This document shows, in pieces, positions 1 through 8,864 of a stretch of 64,000 nucleotides of DNA (positions within the stretch are counted from its first letter, which is position 1; each line of letters begins with the position of its first letter). Source of the stretch: JASGCK01 sp031538565 (GTDB taxonomy: Bacteria; Pseudomonadota; Gammaproteobacteria; Burkholderiales; Burkholderiaceae_C); assembly GCA_031538565.1 (NCBI GenBank), contig JAVKLS010000021.1:76572-140571 (forward strand). The letters run 5' to 3'. Position numbers and translations under genes: made by a program. A model generated the notes under the pieces. That model searched no databases and was not told the origin of the DNA. It saw only the letters and a program-made list of their open reading frames with translations.

Positions 1-540
1 TCCCATTTGTTTGGCGTAGCTACTTAGCTGCTCGCACACGTTGCCAGACGTTTGCAGTCCTGCAATCACTTCCACCACCTTCATCAAAGGCACAGGATTA
101 AAAAAATGATATCCCGCAAAACGCTGGGGATGCTTAAGTCCCGCAGCGATAGCGGTGACGGAGAGCGACGAGGTATTGGTAGCCAGTACGCAATCGGCGC
201 GGACAACGGCTTCTAAATCGGCAAAGAGTTGGCGCTTGATATCTAAACGCTCGACGATGGCTTCCACCACAAAATCACAATCAACCAAGTCACTCAGCGA
301 CGGGCTTGGCACAAGGCGCGACTTGTAGGCACGAACCGCATCGTCGGTCAGCCTACCTTTGGTTACCAGCTTGTCCCATTGCTCCGAAATAGCGGCAATG
401 GCTTTAGCCGCCGCGCTTGATTGCGTATCAAAAAGCCGCACCGTGCTGCCTGCTTGCGCGGCAATTTGTGCAATGCCGCGTCCCATAGCGCCCGTACCAA
501 CGAGTCCCACAGTTTTAAAAGTTAAAGAATTCATTGTCAT
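1..540 (-). CDS. 3-hydroxyacyl-CoA dehydrogenase, N-terminal part (runs off the left edge)
   Basis: This is the first 180 codons of an NAD-dependent 3-hydroxyacyl-CoA dehydrogenase (PaaH/Hbd type), which oxidises 3-hydroxyacyl-CoA to 3-ketoacyl-CoA in beta-oxidation or phenylacetate/butyrate metabolism. The Rossmann glycine motif GLVGTGAMGRGIAQ lies near residues 12-25, followed by the family stretches ATNTSSLSVT and the GYHFFNPVPLMKVVEV block that contains the catalytic histidine. Two start codons are possible, ATG at 540 and ATG at 534. It diverges from the GST gene, with about 90 bp between them. The C-terminal dimerisation domain lies outside the window, so the exact substrate cannot be judged. 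Confidence 0.9.
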   Translation of the reverse strand, partial: MTMNSLTFKTVGLVGTGAMGRGIAQIAAQAGSTVRLFDTQSSAAAKAIAAISEQWDKLVTKGRLTDDAVRAYKSRLVPSPSLSDLVDCDFVVEAIVERLDIKRQLFADLEAVVRADCVLATNTSSLSVTAIAAGLKHPQRFAGYHFFNPVPLMKVVEVIAGLQTSGNVCEQLSSYAKQMG

Positions 541-631
541 GTTCGTATTTATCCTAGTCCGTAATTATCAGCTTGCCGTTTAAGATGCAAACCTGTGTTT
601 ATACCTACTCTCTACGCAACAAGGATGCACG

Positions 632-1327
632 ATGACGCTCAAACTCTGTGGCTTTTCTGCCAGTAATTACTACAACAAAATCAAATTGCAGCTGCTAGAA
701 AAAGGCGTCTCGTTTGAAGAGGAGTTGGTCTATACGGGCAGCACACATCCTAAGCTGATGGCGCGCTCGCCGATGGGCAAGGTGCCGTTTTTAGATACGC
801 CACAGGGCGCTGTTTCCGAATCTAGCGCCTGCGCCGAATACATCGAGGCCACTTACCCCGAGCATCCGCTTTTACCTGCCAGCCCCTATGCCGCCGCCAA
901 AGTGCGCGAGTTCATTGCGCATTTAGAACTAGACCTTGAACTGGTCGCCCGCGTGCTGCACGTAGAGGCGCTGTGGGGAGGCAAACTCAGCGATGCCGTC
1001 AAAGAGCGCCAACGCAAACTGCTGGATAAAGGCATTGCTGCACTTGCGCCGCTGTGCCAGTTTTCGCCTTTTGTGCTGGGCGAGGCATTCACACTGGCGG
1101 ACTGCGCCGCGGTCGCTCATATGCCTTTAATCGGCATGACGACAAAAATCATTTACGGCGAAGACTTGCTGGCAAGCGCCGTCCCGTACAAAGACTACAT
1201 CAAGCGTTTAAGCGATCGTCCCGCAGTTGCCAAGGTGAGCGCCGATCGCAAAGAAAACGCCGAGGCTTTTGCCGCCAAAGTGCGGGCGCAAGTAGAGGCC
1301 GCAAAACAGGCACAAGCAGCGAGTTAA
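632..1327 (+). CDS. glutathione S-transferase family protein
   Basis: A 231-residue cytosolic GST. The N-terminal thioredoxin-like domain (about residues 1-78) has the SNYYNKIKL stretch near the usual catalytic Ser/Cys position, KVPFLD at 50-55 carrying the cis-proline, and ESSA at 63-66, which binds the glutathione gamma-glutamyl group. An all-helical C-terminal domain follows, with the FTLADCAAVAHMPL motif. An AAGGATG ribosome-binding site lies just upstream. It would conjugate or reduce electrophiles with glutathione; the substrate is not evident. The gene converges on the IlvD-like gene, ending 25 bp from it. Confidence 0.85.
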   Translation: MTLKLCGFSASNYYNKIKLQLLEKGVSFEEELVYTGSTHPKLMARSPMGKVPFLDTPQGAVSESSACAEYIEATYPEHPLLPASPYAAAKVREFIAHLELDLELVARVLHVEALWGGKLSDAVKERQRKLLDKGIAALAPLCQFSPFVLGEAFTLADCAAVAHMPLIGMTTKIIYGEDLLASAVPYKDYIKRLSDRPAVAKVSADRKENAEAFAAKVRAQVEAAKQAQAAS

Positions 1328-1352
1328 TTTGCGCCGCTGACTACTTTGATCT

Positions 1353-3128
1353 TTAATGATTGTCCCTAGGCACAAACGCCCCGCGCTTGCCGCGCAAGAA
1401 ATCTAAATCCACACCTTCATCGGCTTGCAGCACGGTGTCTTGATAGAGCTTCCAATAACCCGAAGTCAGTTTGGGCGTTAGTGGTGTCCATGCTTTGAGG
1501 CGGCGGGCAATTTCTTCGTCACTCACGTGCAGATGCAAACTGCGTCCCGCCACATCTAGCGTAATGAGGTCTCCGTTTTGCACAATCGCAAGCGCGCCGC
1601 CTGCTGCGGCTTCGGGCGCAGCGTGCAGCACGGTTGTGCCGTAGGCCGTGCCACTCATACGGGCATCGCTCACGCGCACCATATCGGTGACGCCTTTGCG
1701 TAGTAATTTTTGCGGCAGCGGCATATTGCCTACTTCCGCCATACCTGGATAACCTTTGGGGCCGCAGTTTTTGAGCACCATCACGCAGGTTTCGTCGATA
1801 TCTAAATCTTCGTTATCTACTGTTTTGTGGAACTCTTCAATGCTTTCAAAGACCACGGCGCGCCCTGTATGCTGGAGCAGCGCGGGCGTGGCAGCGCTAG
1901 GTTTGATGACTGCACCGCGCGGGCACAAATTGCCACGCAAAATCACAATGCCCGCTTTGTCTTTAAAAGGCTTACCCAGGGGCATGATGACTTCGGGGTT
2001 GTGGTTCACCGCATCCGCAATGTTTTCGCCAATCGTCAACCCATTCGCGGTGAGCGCATCCAAATGCAAATGCGCTTGAATTTCTTTCATCACCACAGAC
2101 AATCCACCTGCGTAGCAAAAGTCTTCCATCAAGTGTTTGCCGCTAGGCTGCAAATTAACCAAACAAGGCAAGTCGCTGCCCAAGCGATCAAAGTCTTCTA
2201 GTTTGAGATCAACACCAAGCCGCCCCGCCATGGCAATTAAGTGAATGACGGCGTTAGTAGATCCGCCAATGGCCGCCAGCGTTTTGATAGCGTTTTCAAA
2301 GGCGCTACGCGTCAAAATTTGTGAGATTTTGATGTCTTGTTTAACCAAGTCCACAATGCGCCGCCCCGCCATTCGTGCGAGCACGTTGCGCCTGCCGTCC
2401 ACCGCTGGGTACGCCGCATTGCCTGGCAGACCAAGCCCCAGCGCCTCGACCATACTAGCCATGGTGGACGCTGTGCCCATTGTCATGCAGTGCCCGTGAC
2501 TGCGATGCATGCAGCTTTCGGCCTCAAAAAATTCTTCTAATTTGAGCGTGCCTGCGCGAACTTGCTCGCTCATGCTCCACACGCCAGTGCCACTGCCAAG
2601 ATTTTGGTCGCGCAATTTACCATTGAGCATTGGTCCACCCGACACGCCAATTGTGGGTAAGTCAGCACTGGCAGCCCCCATCACAAGACTTGGCGTCGTT
2701 TTGTCGCAACCCATTAAGAGCACCACACCGTCAATGGGGTTGCCGCGAATCGACTCCTCTACATCCATGCTGGCCAAGTTGCGATACAGCATGGCCGTAG
2801 GACGCAACAGCGTCTCGCCAAGACTCATCACAGGGAATTCCAGCGGAAAACCACCCGCTTCGTACACGCCAATTTTTACCTGCTCGGCAATGGTTCGAAA
2901 GTGCGAGTTGCACGGCGTGAGCTCGGAAAAAGTATTGCAAATACCAATGACAGGGCGGCCATCAAATTGATCATGCGGCACACCCTTGCCTTTCACCCAT
3001 GAGCGATAGGCAAAGCCATCGCGATCTTTTCTGCCAAACCACGCTTGGCTGCGCAGCTTGGAGTCCACGTTCGGGTTATGGCTCATCCCTTGCGGCGTGT
3101 TTGGTGGTGGTGATTTGCTGTCCGTCAT
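1353..3128 (-). CDS. IlvD/Edd-family dehydratase, probably a sugar-acid (L-arabinonate-like) dehydratase
   Basis: A 591-residue dehydratase of the IlvD/Edd family. The iron-sulfur cysteines are visible as C64 in GICNTFSE, C141 in MGCDKTTPS and C214 in HGHCMTMGTAST, the arrangement seen in [2Fe-2S] L-arabinonate/D-xylonate dehydratases. These enzymes remove water from an aldonic acid to give a 2-keto-3-deoxy acid. The neighbourhood (hydroxyacid dehydrogenase and carbohydrate ABC transporter) favours a sugar-acid role over the DHAD step of branched-chain synthesis; this is inference. The gene diverges from the hydroxyacid dehydrogenase across about 70 bp that should hold both promoters. Confidence 0.85.
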   Translation of the reverse strand: MTDSKSPPPNTPQGMSHNPNVDSKLRSQAWFGRKDRDGFAYRSWVKGKGVPHDQFDGRPVIGICNTFSELTPCNSHFRTIAEQVKIGVYEAGGFPLEFPVMSLGETLLRPTAMLYRNLASMDVEESIRGNPIDGVVLLMGCDKTTPSLVMGAASADLPTIGVSGGPMLNGKLRDQNLGSGTGVWSMSEQVRAGTLKLEEFFEAESCMHRSHGHCMTMGTASTMASMVEALGLGLPGNAAYPAVDGRRNVLARMAGRRIVDLVKQDIKISQILTRSAFENAIKTLAAIGGSTNAVIHLIAMAGRLGVDLKLEDFDRLGSDLPCLVNLQPSGKHLMEDFCYAGGLSVVMKEIQAHLHLDALTANGLTIGENIADAVNHNPEVIMPLGKPFKDKAGIVILRGNLCPRGAVIKPSAATPALLQHTGRAVVFESIEEFHKTVDNEDLDIDETCVMVLKNCGPKGYPGMAEVGNMPLPQKLLRKGVTDMVRVSDARMSGTAYGTTVLHAAPEAAAGGALAIVQNGDLITLDVAGRSLHLHVSDEEIARRLKAWTPLTPKLTSGYWKLYQDTVLQADEGVDLDFLRGKRGAFVPRDNH

Positions 3129-3199
3129 GTTGCACTTTCAAAAAATAATGACTCGATTGTGGGCATACTGCACTACTTTCGACTCTACACTACCGTGCC

Positions 3200-4168
3200 A
3201 TGAACACCAATAAATCTGATGTACTTTTAGTTACACCCTTGCCGCCTTATGCACGCGAACAATTAGATGCCCACTACACCGTGCACGACCGCACACACGT
3301 AAGCGACCCGGGCGCTTTTAAAGCTTTGGTTGCGCCGCGCATCCGTGCAATCGTGGGTCCAGGCGACGGCAAAGTGCCGCGCGAACTGATGAAACAAATT
3401 CCTAATCTGCAAATGGTGTCAATCATCGGCGTGGGCTATGACGGCGTCGATATTGCTGCTGCCAATGAGCGCGGAATCAAAGTCACGCACACCCCCAACG
3501 TGCTAAACGACGACGTGGCCGACTTGGCTCTGGCGCTGGTACTATGCGCCGCACGTCGCCTGCCGCAAGCCGACCAATACGTACGCAAAGGTTTATGGGC
3601 CGCCCAAGGTGCTATGGCTTTGCAGCGCAAGGTCAGCGGCGCACGCGCAGGCATTGTGGGTATGGGACGCATCGGCAAAACCATTGCCAAACGCTGCCAG
3701 GCATTTGATATGCCCGTAAGCTACACAGCACGCTCAATCAAACACGATTTGCCATTTCACTTTTATCCAAGCGCAAAAGAGCTCGCGGCGAATGTGGACT
3801 TTTTAATCGTCATTACCCCAGGCGGCGCATCGACCAAACACATGATTAATGCGGAAGTGCTTGCAGCGCTGGGCAAAGGGCGGGGCGAAGGTTACCTAAT
3901 CAACGTTGCGCGAGGCAGTGTGGTTGATCAGCCAGCGCTCATTACCGCGCTGCAAAACAAAACCATTGCAGGCGCGGGGCTAGATGTATTTGATGGTGAG
4001 CCTGCTGTACCCGAGGCGTTATGCGCGCTGGATACCGTCACCTTGTTACCGCACGTGGGCAGCGCCACTGTGGCCACGCGCCAAGCAATGGCTGACTTAG
4101 CTCTGCAAAACCTAGCTAACTTTTTTGCTGGCAAGCCTTTAGTGACGCCTGTGCCTGAGTGCCAATAA
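3200..4168 (+). CDS. D-isomer-specific 2-hydroxyacid dehydrogenase (glyoxylate/hydroxypyruvate reductase-like)
   Basis: A 322-residue NAD(P)-dependent 2-hydroxyacid dehydrogenase. The substrate-binding loop SIIGVGYDGVD is near residues 74-84 and the nucleotide-binding motif GIVGMGRIGKTIA near 153-165. The catalytic Arg is in NVARGSVVDQPAL, the Glu in DVFDGEP and the His in LPHVGSATVATR. The family reduces glyoxylate, hydroxypyruvate or other 2-keto acids. Its place beside a sugar-acid dehydratase and a sugar importer suggests it handles a keto acid from carbohydrate breakdown, but the substrate cannot be read from sequence. Confidence 0.85.
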   Translation: MNTNKSDVLLVTPLPPYAREQLDAHYTVHDRTHVSDPGAFKALVAPRIRAIVGPGDGKVPRELMKQIPNLQMVSIIGVGYDGVDIAAANERGIKVTHTPNVLNDDVADLALALVLCAARRLPQADQYVRKGLWAAQGAMALQRKVSGARAGIVGMGRIGKTIAKRCQAFDMPVSYTARSIKHDLPFHFYPSAKELAANVDFLIVITPGGASTKHMINAEVLAALGKGRGEGYLINVARGSVVDQPALITALQNKTIAGAGLDVFDGEPAVPEALCALDTVTLLPHVGSATVATRQAMADLALQNLANFFAGKPLVTPVPECQ

Positions 4169-4181
4169 AAAGCGGCGAACC

Positions 4182-4201
4182 GCCTAGGAAAACACCTAGG
4201 C
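4182..4201. repeat. short inverted repeat upstream of the sugar-binding-protein gene
   Basis: GCCTAGG and CCTAGGC form a perfect 7-bp inverted repeat around the 6-nt loop AAAACA, 57 bp before the ATG of the ABC transporter binding protein. It could be a repressor operator, or a weak transcription end for the preceding dehydrogenase gene; no T-run follows, so an intrinsic terminator is unlikely. Confidence 0.3.
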
Positions 4202-4258
4202 ACGCACCGCGAAAAATCTTTTAGGATGACGTTATCATTTTTTTATAAAGGGGATTCC

Positions 4259-5641
4259 ATGAAATTTAAAACTGTCTTGGTTGCTAGCTTACTAGCATTA
4301 GGTGCAACCACCACCAGCATGGCTTTTGCACAAGAAAAATTAACCGTGTGGTGGGCAAAAGGCTACTACCCACAAGAAGATCAAGGCATTTTTGACGCCA
4401 TCAAAAAATTTGAAGCCAAAAATCCCAAATACAAAATAGAACTGTCGCTCTACGCGCCGCAAGAAACCGTGCCCAAACTGGTCGCCGCGTTAGACGCAAA
4501 AACGCCGCCTGACATTGCTTACGGCGACGTGCTGGACTTTCAAGTTGCCGCCAAATGGGCGTATGAAAACAAGCTTGCAGACCTTGGCGGCCTCATCGAT
4601 CCCATCCGAAATCGCTTCGAACCACAAGCGCTGTCAACAACCTTTTTGTATGACAACGTGACCAAAAAACGCTCTTACTATGCCTTTCCCATTAAGCAGC
4701 AAACTATGCACATCCAGTATTGGAAAGATATGCTGGCTGAAGCGGGATTTAAAGAGTCCGACATCCCCAAAGACTGGAAAGGTTACTGGAGCTTTTGGTG
4801 CGACAAAGTACAGCCAGCCTATCGTCAAAAAACAAGCTCACGCGGCTATGCAACGGGTTTCCCAATGGGCGTGGACTCAAGCGATTCGTTCTTCTCCTTC
4901 CTGACCTTCATGGACGCGCACAACGTCAAACTTGTTAATGATTCGGGCAAGCTTCTGGTGGATGATCCCGCCGTGCGTCAAGGCTTAATCAATGCAGTGA
5001 CTGATTACACCAGCGGCTATGGCAAGGGTTGCACCCCGCCCTCTAGCACGACGTGGAAAGATCCCGACAACAACGTTGCCTTCCACAATAAAACCATCGT
5101 GATGACGCATAACGCCACAATTTCAATTGCGGCAAAGTGGTTAGACGACATGAACAACCCCAAGCTCACCCAAGCCGAGCGCGATATCGCCAAGAAAAAC
5201 TACCAAGAAAATATTGCAACCGCTGGCTTTCCAACTAAACCTGATGGCAGCAAAATGACGTACCGCGCCGCTGTTAAAGTGGGTGTGGTGTTTGAAGATG
5301 GGAAAAATAAAGAAGGTGCAAAAAAGTTTGTGTCTTTCTTGCTGGAAGACGCCAACTTAACGCCTTACGTCGAAGCTTCTCTGGGGCGTTGGTTTCCCGT
5401 AACCAAGGCAGGACAAGCGAGCAAGTTTTGGCAGCAAGACTCACACCGCATCGCTGTGTACAACCAATTCATGGCGGGAACAAAACCGTTTGAGTTCACT
5501 AAAAATTACAAGTTCACGACGCTCAATAACGAAAACGTTTGGGCTAAAGCTATGAACCGCGTTCTCAGTGAAAAATGGTCTGTCGAAAAGGCTGTGGACG
5601 AAATGATCGCGCGGATCAAAGCCGTGGCAGGCGATGCGTAA
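4259..5641 (+). CDS. carbohydrate ABC transporter, periplasmic substrate-binding protein
   Basis: A 460-residue family-1 extracellular solute-binding protein. The chosen ATG has a close purine-rich site (AAAGGGGATTCC) and yields a textbook signal peptide, MKFKTVLVASLLALGATTT ending near AFAQ; an earlier in-frame ATG at 4226 would only add eleven residues ahead of it. The mature part starts with EKLTVWWAKGYYPQE, as in MalE/UgpB-like sugar binders. It delivers substrate to the two permeases encoded next. The sugar is unknown; the neighbouring dehydratase hints at a pentose, oligosaccharide or sugar acid. Confidence 0.9.
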   Translation: MKFKTVLVASLLALGATTTSMAFAQEKLTVWWAKGYYPQEDQGIFDAIKKFEAKNPKYKIELSLYAPQETVPKLVAALDAKTPPDIAYGDVLDFQVAAKWAYENKLADLGGLIDPIRNRFEPQALSTTFLYDNVTKKRSYYAFPIKQQTMHIQYWKDMLAEAGFKESDIPKDWKGYWSFWCDKVQPAYRQKTSSRGYATGFPMGVDSSDSFFSFLTFMDAHNVKLVNDSGKLLVDDPAVRQGLINAVTDYTSGYGKGCTPPSSTTWKDPDNNVAFHNKTIVMTHNATISIAAKWLDDMNNPKLTQAERDIAKKNYQENIATAGFPTKPDGSKMTYRAAVKVGVVFEDGKNKEGAKKFVSFLLEDANLTPYVEASLGRWFPVTKAGQASKFWQQDSHRIAVYNQFMAGTKPFEFTKNYKFTTLNNENVWAKAMNRVLSEKWSVEKAVDEMIARIKAVAGDA

Positions 5642-5666
5642 TACGCAAACTCGCTAACTAGCAGCA

Positions 5667-6491
5667 ATGGTTAACAATCCGTCGTGGCAAGCGTGGGGAC
5701 GGCTGTTTGTCGTCCCCTACGTGCTGGTATTTTTGACCTTGGTTCTCTACCCCGTCGGGTATGGTCTTTGGTTGGCGCGCCATCCAGCAAGCTACGAGAC
5801 GCTGTTTGCTGATCCCGTTTTTTATCGCACCGTTGTCAATACCGTCATTTTTTTGATTGTTGCTATCAACATCAAAATGGTGCTAGCACTTTTTCTTTCT
5901 GGATTTTTTATCCAGACACGCTGGTGGATTAAAGTGCTATCGGTGCTCTTTATTCTGCCTTGGGCGGTGCCCTCTATTCCCACTATTTTGTCGGTGCGCT
6001 TCATGCTCAACCCCGAGTGGGGCGTTATCAATACAACGATTTTCAAACTCACAGGGCTGGATGGTCCGAATTGGTTGAATGATCCGTCATTGGCTCTATC
6101 GTTTTCCATGGTCATGCACGTTTGGAAGTCCCTGCCTTTTTGGACTTTAATTTTGATTTCAGCCCGCCTCTCCATTCCGACGGAGCAATACGAAGCCGCA
6201 TCGGTGGATGGCGCAACCACATGGCAAAAATTTAGATTCATTACTTGGCCTTCGGTCAAAACCATGTATCTCACGTCAACCATTTTGTCCATGATTTGGA
6301 CGCTAGGCGACTTCAACAGCGTGTACTTGCTCACAGGGGGTGGACCTGCCGATTTAACTAACGTACTAGCAACGCTGGGCATTCGCTACTTGCGACTTGA
6401 TCAAATCGATGTAGCCATGGCGTCCATCGTTGTGGCACTGCCCATCATCCTGCCACTTGTGTTTGTGATGATGCGGAGACTATCTAAATGA
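5667..6491 (+). CDS. carbohydrate ABC transporter permease (MalF/UgpA-like)
   Basis: A 274-residue inner-membrane permease of the binding-protein-dependent sugar transporter class. It is very hydrophobic, with about six membrane segments, and carries the EAA coupling loop EQYEAASVDGATTWQKFRFI near residues 173-192, which contacts the ATPase. The stop overlaps the next gene's start (ATGA), so the two permeases are translationally coupled. The protein is rather short for a MalF-type subunit and lacks a large periplasmic loop. No strong ribosome-binding site precedes the ATG; coupling to the binding-protein gene 25 bp upstream is likely. Confidence 0.88.
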   Translation: MVNNPSWQAWGRLFVVPYVLVFLTLVLYPVGYGLWLARHPASYETLFADPVFYRTVVNTVIFLIVAINIKMVLALFLSGFFIQTRWWIKVLSVLFILPWAVPSIPTILSVRFMLNPEWGVINTTIFKLTGLDGPNWLNDPSLALSFSMVMHVWKSLPFWTLILISARLSIPTEQYEAASVDGATTWQKFRFITWPSVKTMYLTSTILSMIWTLGDFNSVYLLTGGGPADLTNVLATLGIRYLRLDQIDVAMASIVVALPIILPLVFVMMRRLSK

Positions 6492-7336
6492 GCAAATTCA
6501 TCAGCACATTCACGCGAGAAGCCAAATTATTACTCATTGGAATTCCCGTCTTTTTGTGGACCATGATTCCCATCTACCATATGTTTTTATTTGCTATTTC
6601 TAGCAAAGACTCTGCAACCTCTGGCAGACTGTGGCCTAAAGACCCCACGCTAAAAAATTTTCAAGCCGTGTTTACCGAAGGACATTTTTATCTGCACCAC
6701 TTTTGGCAGCAACTGGGTAACTCTTTTGTCATTGCGCTGTCGGTCGGAGTGATCACTTTATTTATCTCCACACTGGCCGCATTTGCCATCAGTAGACTTA
6801 AGGTACGCGGCGGGCGCACCGTTTTAAATTTGGCACTCTTTACGTACTTTATTCCTGCGGCGTTTTTAGCCGTACCCATGTATAAAACGATGGGGGTTTA
6901 TGGGCTGCTCAATAACCACTGGTCACTGATTTTGGCAATGGTCACTATCGCTGCACCGTATTGCATTTGGGTTCTTAAACAGGCTTCGGACAAATTACCT
7001 TTTGAGTTAGATGAAGCAGCCCGCATAGACGGTGCAACACCGCTGCAATTATTTCGACTGGTGTATTTGCCGCTCATGGTTCCCTCAATGGTGGCTGTTG
7101 GCATTTACGCCTTGCTGCTCGCATGGAATGAGTATCTTTACGCCTTTTTGCTGCTGTCAAAAGAATCCGATTTAACGCTGGCCGTTGCGCTGGGTAATTT
7201 TTTAGGTTCGGACGATTCGCCGTGGGAGGTTCTCATGGCAACAGGTTGTGTGTATGCCATGCCCCCAGTGGTGATTTATTACGCATTCAAACGCTACATG
7301 GTCTCTGGCTTGACCACGGGCGCAGTAAAAAGCTAG
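6488..7336 (+). CDS. carbohydrate ABC transporter permease (MalG/UgpE-like)
   Basis: A 282-residue membrane protein forming the second channel subunit. It has about six hydrophobic segments and the EAA motif ELDEAARIDGATPLQLFRLV near residues 175-194. The start overlaps the stop of the preceding permease by 4 nt. The C-terminus SGLTTGAVKS is the usual ending of this family. It should pair with the MalF-like subunit and the ATPase encoded 33 bp downstream to make a complete importer. Confidence 0.9.
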   Translation: MSKFISTFTREAKLLLIGIPVFLWTMIPIYHMFLFAISSKDSATSGRLWPKDPTLKNFQAVFTEGHFYLHHFWQQLGNSFVIALSVGVITLFISTLAAFAISRLKVRGGRTVLNLALFTYFIPAAFLAVPMYKTMGVYGLLNNHWSLILAMVTIAAPYCIWVLKQASDKLPFELDEAARIDGATPLQLFRLVYLPLMVPSMVAVGIYALLLAWNEYLYAFLLLSKESDLTLAVALGNFLGSDDSPWEVLMATGCVYAMPPVVIYYAFKRYMVSGLTTGAVKS

Positions 7337-7369
7337 AGCCTTGTGTGATTCAAAATTTAGGATTTAAAA

Positions 7370-8443
7370 ATGGCATCAGTCAACTTCAAAAACATTCAAA
7401 AATCTTTTGGCACGGGCAAGTCAGAAGTCAACATCATTCATGGCATTAGCTTTGATATTCAAGACGGCGAATTCGTCGTGCTGGTCGGTCCATCGGGCTG
7501 CGGAAAATCTACGCTGCTGCGGATGCTGGCGGGACTAGAAGAAATCACGGGCGGCGAAATCGCCATTGATGGAAAAGTTGTCAATGACGTTGATTCCAAA
7601 GACCGCGATATTGCGATGGTGTTTCAAAGTTACGCGCTCTACCCGCACATGACGGTGGGTGAAAACATGGCCTTTAGTTTGAAGCTGCGTCGCGCCCCCA
7701 AAGCCGAAATCGACGAGCGCGTGAGCCGCGCCGCCAAAATTTTGAACTTAGACACGCTCTTGCACCGCTTTCCCCGCGAACTATCGGGTGGTCAGCGCCA
7801 GCGCGTCGCAATGGGGCGCGCCATTGTGCGTGACCCCAAAGTGTTTTTGTTTGACGAGCCACTGTCGAACTTGGATGCCAAACTGCGCGTGGCCATGCGC
7901 GCTGAAATTAAAGCACTGCATCAGCGCCTTCAAACAACCACGGTGTATGTGACGCACGACCAGATTGAAGCCATGACGATGGCCGATCGCATTGTGGTGA
8001 TGCATGACGGCATCATTGAACAAATCGGCACACCGCTAGAGTTGTTTGATCATCCGCAAAATTTATTTGTCGCGCAGTTCATTGGATCGCCCGCCATGAA
8101 TGTGCTGCAAGGCACAGCGGGCTTGGCCTGCGTAGAGGCCGAAGGCGCAAAGTGGCCTGTTTCGTCCGAGGCATCCGCCGCGCTTGCTGCAGGGCAAAAC
8201 GTGCATTACGGCATTCGCCCAAGCGACATCCACATCGGCACGGCCAGCGAAGGCGTGCCTGCCAAAGTGGTGGTAGTCGAGCCCACAGGCGCAGAAACCG
8301 AGTTGCTGGTGCAAGTGGGCAATGCGCGATTGGTCGTGGTACTGCACGGCCGCACCAATGCGAAACCCGACGACATGATTGGTCTTGTTATCCATGCGGA
8401 CAAGGTTCATCTGTTTGACGGCAAAACCGAAAACCGAATTTAA
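7370..8443 (+). CDS. carbohydrate ABC transporter ATP-binding protein (UgpC/MsmX/MalK-like)
   Basis: A 357-residue ATPase with all nucleotide-binding motifs: Walker A GPSGCGKST near residue 38, Q-loop MVFQSYALYPHMT, signature LSGGQRQRVAMGRA near 134, Walker B VFLFDEPLSNLDAKLR and the switch His in YVTHDQIEAMT. After about residue 235 comes the regulatory/TOBE domain typical of MalK/UgpC proteins. It energises the importer encoded immediately upstream and is the last gene of that operon. Confidence 0.92.
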   Translation: MASVNFKNIQKSFGTGKSEVNIIHGISFDIQDGEFVVLVGPSGCGKSTLLRMLAGLEEITGGEIAIDGKVVNDVDSKDRDIAMVFQSYALYPHMTVGENMAFSLKLRRAPKAEIDERVSRAAKILNLDTLLHRFPRELSGGQRQRVAMGRAIVRDPKVFLFDEPLSNLDAKLRVAMRAEIKALHQRLQTTTVYVTHDQIEAMTMADRIVVMHDGIIEQIGTPLELFDHPQNLFVAQFIGSPAMNVLQGTAGLACVEAEGAKWPVSSEASAALAAGQNVHYGIRPSDIHIGTASEGVPAKVVVVEPTGAETELLVQVGNARLVVVLHGRTNAKPDDMIGLVIHADKVHLFDGKTENRI

Positions 8444-8452
8444 TTAAGTCGC

Positions 8453-8854
8453 TTATTCATCGGCGCTTGGCCGCACCAGTTTCCACTGAGTTAGTTTACC
8501 GCTCGTAAACGTGCAGTCCACGTAGCTACCGCCGTTGTCTGTCCATCTAAAAATTTCGGGTTGCTCGTCTTTAGCGGACTGCTGTGCACCCAAGCTTTTG
8601 GTTTGTGCCAGCACGTGCAAAAGCGTAGTACCCACCTTCATTTTGACGCTCATCATCACCGCGCTGTCAATGTAACCAATCGGGCGATTAGCCGCACGTT
8701 TTAAAGCCTGCATCGTGCGTGTAAAGTGCAGCATCAACCAAAAGACTAGCCCCGTCATTACCAGAGCAACGCCCTGCCACGCGTAAGCGCGATAAGACGC
8801 AGCAACAAGCAACGCGCCTGCCAGCCAAAGAAGGAGAGTTTTTTTATTTTTCAT
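8453..8854 (-). CDS. hypothetical membrane-anchored protein
   Basis: A 133-residue protein of no family I can name. The ATG at 8854 was chosen because it gives MKNKKTLLLWLAGALLVAAS, a positively charged start followed by a membrane segment; a longer in-frame opening upstream would overlap yggS. Two hydrophobic stretches (about residues 6-24 and 29-44) are followed by a soluble tail with SVKMKVGTTLL and a C-terminal part (FRWTDNGGSYVDCTFTSGKL) that looks like a small beta-rich domain. It lies 10 bp downstream of yggS and is probably cotranscribed. Confidence 0.65.
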   Translation of the reverse strand: MKNKKTLLLWLAGALLVAASYRAYAWQGVALVMTGLVFWLMLHFTRTMQALKRAANRPIGYIDSAVMMSVKMKVGTTLLHVLAQTKSLGAQQSAKDEQPEIFRWTDNGGSYVDCTFTSGKLTQWKLVRPSADE

Positions 8855-8864
8855 AGATGATTGC

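Noticed and set aside
5822..6382. Minus-strand frame of 186 codons inside the MalF-like permease gene
   Set aside because: Antisense of a clear permease; no ribosome-binding site or domain.
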